From: Larix sibirica
Taxonomy: Eukaryota > Streptophyta > Pinopsida > Pinales > Pinaceae
Length of the DNA stretch: 10,553 nucleotides
Assembly (NCBI GenBank): GCA_004151065.3
Contig: NWUY0300124934.1
Span: 1-10,553 of the forward strand
Direction of reading: 5' to 3'
The notes beneath the pieces were generated by a model. The model did not search any database and was not told where the DNA came from. It saw only the letters and a list, made by a program, of their open reading frames with translations. Both the position numbers and the translations under genes were made by a program. Within the stretch, counting starts at the first letter, position 1. The number at the start of each line of letters is the position of its first letter. Below are positions 7,866 through 10,553 of the stretch, one piece after another.

Positions 7866-8505
7866 AGGAGAGGGTTCTTGAGATGAGGTAGCAAGGGGAG
7901 GGTTCATGAATTTGTTTGGATTTTCCAATGGTGTCACATATGTCTCTTTGAACCCAGCTTTCAACTTCTTGGGGGGAGGAGGTGGGGTGGTGGTTGCTAT
8001 TTTCGGGGATCTGGGAGGAGGACGATTGGAAATACCAATGGGTTACACAAGGTATCAAAACAACTTTTGAAGTAAGAGGTGGATTCGGCTGGGTGAGATA
8101 CCAAACATGGAGGCCTAACATTAAACCCGGGGGATTAATAGTTTCCACTATTGACATGCTCACGATTCTAGAGGATGGAAGAACAAAGGGTATTTTTTGA
8201 ATAGGTGTGGCTCCCCATTGGTTCCTTGGTAGCTGGATGGGAGAGGGGGCAGGTTGAGGTTGGGGATGGGGTTGAGGTTGAGCCTAGGATGTAGCTTTAC
8301 TCAAGGAGATAGTACAGAACTCCGATATTTCCACTTTTGGGGGTGGAGGAGGTAGATCCTGAAAGGTTCCAATCATGGGAGCATCTTGAAAGATGTCATG
8401 ACCAACACATGTAAACATTGGGTTGGATACATTGATGGGACTACTGGCCATCATAGATAAGACGTTTTCCATAGAAGCCAGCACTATGGGGCCATAATAA
8501 GTCAA

Positions 8506-8838
8506 TTAGTCCAACTTGAAAATTTTCCCTTCATGAGGGAAAATCATACATCGAAAAATTGATGACGCAACAACTTTCATTGCATACATGTAAGTGCATC
8601 CAAGGAGGAGGTTGTAATCGGTGTTAGTGTTGATTACCTTAATGTCTACTAAGACTATTTTTCTAGCTAACTCTATCGGGACATTCGAAAGAAGTCCCTG
8701 AGCTTGAGTTGCATGACCATTGTAAGCCAATAAATTCATGAGAGACGACTCTAATTTGGGGGAAACGATATTTTTCCAAAAATGATTTGACATAATGCAA
8801 GTAGAGGCACCTTCATCGATCATGCATCGATGAATCAC
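8506..8838 (-). pseudogene. Retropepsin-like aspartic protease domain
   Basis: This is an open 110-codon stretch in the same frame as gag. The active-site region reads CMIDEGASTCIMS, the position of the D-S/T-G-A motif, here D-E-G-A. It is followed by LLAYNGHA (flap side), then VDIKVINTNTDYNLLLG, where the I/L-L-G second conserved block sits, then YMYAMKVVASSIFR and MIFPHEGKI. About 110 residues is normal for this domain. It would cut the Gag-Pol polyprotein as a homodimer. The TAA ending it (8508-8506) is not a natural end, since the same frame goes on with LTYYGPIVLASMENVL. The apparent start is only where the preceding frame is open; the protein is continuous with gag. Confidence 0.88.
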
Positions 8839-10551
8839 TAGGTGGCAAACAGTTATTGGAACTTGGAAGGCTACTGCAGAGGGAATTCACGGCTCCTATT
8901 GGTATAAATCAAATTTCATCAAATGGGATTCAGAGGGATTGATCACACATAGTGCTAACAATAAATCTTTGTGTTGTGCAGGATAGTTCCTGATAACTTC
9001 TATAGTTGACATGGTAGCAAGGGACTGCGCTAAGTCATCTACAACGTTATAGTTAGGAAAGGCTTTAGCATTGGGATTTTTTTCAATGCGACATAAAGAA
9101 GATTTGGGAAATTTGGGGATCCCATCATTAGGTAATTTAGGCAGGTGTAGGGTTTTGTCAATCGAAGTGGTTTCTCTCCCCTTATCAATAGTGGATGATT
9201 TGGCAGCTAAACCATACTGGTTTCATCGCATATGAAGGTTTACCTCGATGGGAATCATATGGTGGTGTTAGACCTTAGATTCATACTGTTGACTCGATGA
9301 AGTTGGTTGAGGTGGATAAGTCGCCAATGGTTGTCCCATTACGACTCCTTGTGATGGGAAGGAGTTTTGTAGGACCATAGGTTGGGGTTGAGTGGGTTGA
9401 GGAAAACATGGGTTTGCTTTCTCTTATGGGGAAGTAGCTACTTCATATTGGTTCATCTCATTCCCTAGTTGGTGTTCCTTATCCAAATGAGGATAGTGAT
9501 GAGTGTGATGCCCATACACACCGCATAAAGAACACATATGATTAGTCCATAGTTGATTATTTTTGGCCTATTTATGCGGCTTGTTAGGGTCCTGATCTGC
9601 GGGATTCACTCTAGTGTTATTAGGTGGATTGGTGGGTTGGTTTCCACCTCCCTATTTTTTATTGTTTCATTTATTATTTTCATAATTATTTTTCTTGGGT
9701 TTCACTTGTTGAGTATTGGGTAGAGCTTGGGCATGCATATTTTGTTGGGCATACACTTTCCCCTATGGGAAAGGAGAAGTGACAGGGTGTGGTTGTAGTG
9801 GAGAAAGTAGAGGATGGACAGGAAAAGGATAGTATGGGTTCATGGCCATAGCGACCATGAAGTAAGTAGAATCATCACTACACATGGTTCCACTATAGGA
9901 GGGCCCATGAACATGGGAAGCAGAGGAAGGAGATGAATATTAGGTAGTTAGTCTTGAATGGGATGAAGCGTGTGATAAATCAGGGCCATAGCTCAAAGTG
10001 AAAACAAGGTCCTAATGGGGACGTACAATGTTAGGGATAGGTCCATATGCATAAACACTCACCGGGGGAGGGTAAAGTATGTACGGATTAGGTCTATATG
10101 CTATAGTGGCAATGACACCATCCAATGTGTGGGATGCCCTCGATTGATATCTCTAAGAGGAGTCTCCACGAGGGGAATATGGGATGATGGTATATAGATA
10201 CACGGACTGTGCATAGATCAATTCAAATTGTTGGGCTTTGAGGATAACCTCCTCCTAGATTTGGGGTCATTCAGAGGCCATGTCCTTGGAAATGGATAGG
10301 AGTAGGGATTTCAGAAACCAATCTAAAAAGATCCTGTCATCAAGTTTGATCTTACACAAACTCTAACATCTATGCCACTCATGAATATAATTAGTGGTGT
10401 GGGTAGTAGAGTTTTTTCGATAGAAGAGTAGGATTTCTACTTTTTCATCATACCAAATGCGCACTGGGAAGAATTGTAGGAAAGTGGAGGCTAGGGACAT
10501 GAAGTTAGGATTTGTCTCATGAGGTTGGTCAATATACCACTTGGCGACAAC
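8839..10551 (-). pseudogene. gag: gag polyprotein remnant (capsid to zinc knuckle and linker), 5'-truncated by window
   Basis: The frame opens at the right edge with a retrotransposon gag capsid segment: AKWYIDQPHE at the start, then FLQFFPVRIWYDE, the helix IHEWHR, KLDDRIFLDWFLKSLL and ILKAQQFELIYAQS. A proline- and asparagine-rich linker follows, then a zinc knuckle (9493-9534), another proline-rich stretch, and a conserved run including NVVDDLAQSLATMSTIEVI that leads directly into the protease. One reading frame holds from 10551 into the protease with no frame change, although several stops interrupt it, for example TAG at 10365-10363, TGA at 10269-10267 and TAG at 10257-10255. Gag would form the cytoplasmic virus-like particle and package element RNA. 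The N-terminus is outside the window. Confidence 0.85.
9493..9534 (-). other. Gag CCHC zinc knuckle with last Cys replaced by Tyr
   Basis: The 14 residues CSLCGVYGHHTHHY match the nucleocapsid spacing C-x2-C-x4-H-x4-C except that the final Cys is Tyr. A single G to A change (TGT to TAT) would explain it. This motif normally binds element RNA through one zinc ion; this copy is probably defective. It is in the same frame as capsid and protease. Confidence 0.8.
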
Positions 10552-10553
10552 AC

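Larger units (their letters stand above)
7251..8505 (-). pseudogene. Protease-RT linker with proline-rich segments and two CCHC knuckles
   Basis: About 1.25 kb separates protease from RT. After the protease the frame runs through a DLPPPPPKVEISEF stretch and a Q-P repeat (AQPQPHPQPQPAPSP, near 8240-8280). Around 8050 the sensible frame changes and continues with a basic proline-rich piece (TTTPPPPPKKLKAGFKETYV, near 7955-8010) and the knuckle at 7824-7865. It then shifts back near 7720 to give the second knuckle (7660-7701), VTVIEEVHPLATSLSGMN and FQSDEEIIEALTEEDIPWDD. At least two indels therefore lie here. The coding character looks real from the clean switch points, but apart from the knuckles I recognise no enzyme domain. 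Long protease-RT linkers are usual in Tat/Ogre-type elements. Confidence 0.65.
3335..10553 (-). mobile_element. Decayed Ty3/gypsy LTR retrotransposon, Tat-like, internal region
   Basis: The minus strand carries, in transcription order, gag capsid, CCHC knuckle, aspartic protease, reverse transcriptase, RNase H, integrase and a second RNase H. The order protease-RT-RNase H-integrase is the Ty3/gypsy order; Ty1/copia has integrase before RT. A second RNase H and a long protease-RT linker suggest the Tat branch of the non-chromovirus plant elements, and no chromodomain is seen after integrase. The gag start, 5' LTR and primer binding site lie beyond the right edge. No 3' LTR was found on the left; the element may extend to or past position 1 and include the antisense gene and tandem repeats. 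Every domain is damaged, so it is not autonomous. The lineage is inferred from memory of family consensus, without a search. Confidence 0.92.

Noticed and set aside
7861-8040. Left half of the 100-codon minus-strand frame at 8163-7861
   Set aside because: From about 8040 leftward the alternative frame gives the proline-rich linker and an exact zinc knuckle, so this half is a shadow produced by a frame change.
7982-8200. 72-codon plus-strand Trp/Gly-rich frame
   Set aside because: It is the reverse of the proline-rich protease-RT linker; Pro codons on one strand give Gly and Trp on the other.
10015-10197. 60-codon plus-strand open frame
   Set aside because: It overlaps the gag linker on the minus strand in a proven frame and shows no motif.

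Overview
The window looks like repeat-rich nuclear DNA from a land plant. It is dominated by a decayed Ty3/gypsy-type LTR retrotransposon read on the minus strand. The DNA is AT-rich, no intact protein of normal length survives, and recognisable domains are broken by stop codons. Style of decay and domain wording make me think of a large, slowly purged genome such as a gymnosperm, but this is a weak inference. There are no bacterial signals.

Reading the minus strand from right to left, the order is: gag capsid (about 10551-10180), a gag CCHC zinc knuckle (9493-9534), a retropepsin-like protease (8506-8838), and a long protease-RT linker with two more zinc-knuckle-like motifs (7824-7865 and 7660-7701). 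Then come reverse transcriptase (about 7250-6216), the RT-linked RNase H (about 6215-5760) and integrase (about 5759-3864). A separate ORF with a second RNase H domain follows the integrase (3742-3335). Neither LTR, the primer binding site nor a convincing polypurine tract is visible, so the element runs out of the window at the gag end and probably at the other end too.

The integrase C-terminal part is present twice in tandem (4449-5007 and 3889-4447, about 93% identical by hand count). A single ambiguous base (4448) lies exactly at the junction, so this may be an assembly join between two related copies rather than a true duplication.

Downstream of pol, and pointing the other way, is a decayed plus-strand gene (1764-3200). 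It has a good GT-AG intron and a protein resembling the plant mobile domain (aminotransferase-like) family. It keeps one frame for 1.4 kb with ten internal stops and no indels. In front of it are seven 33-bp tandem repeats (1494-1724), one of which contains a 26-bp near-perfect palindrome. Antisense extra ORFs and tandem repeats between pol and the 3' LTR are known in Tat/Ogre-type Ty3 elements, so the left part may belong to the same element.

The far left (1-1453) holds two weak coding-like remnants on the plus strand and otherwise nothing I recognise.
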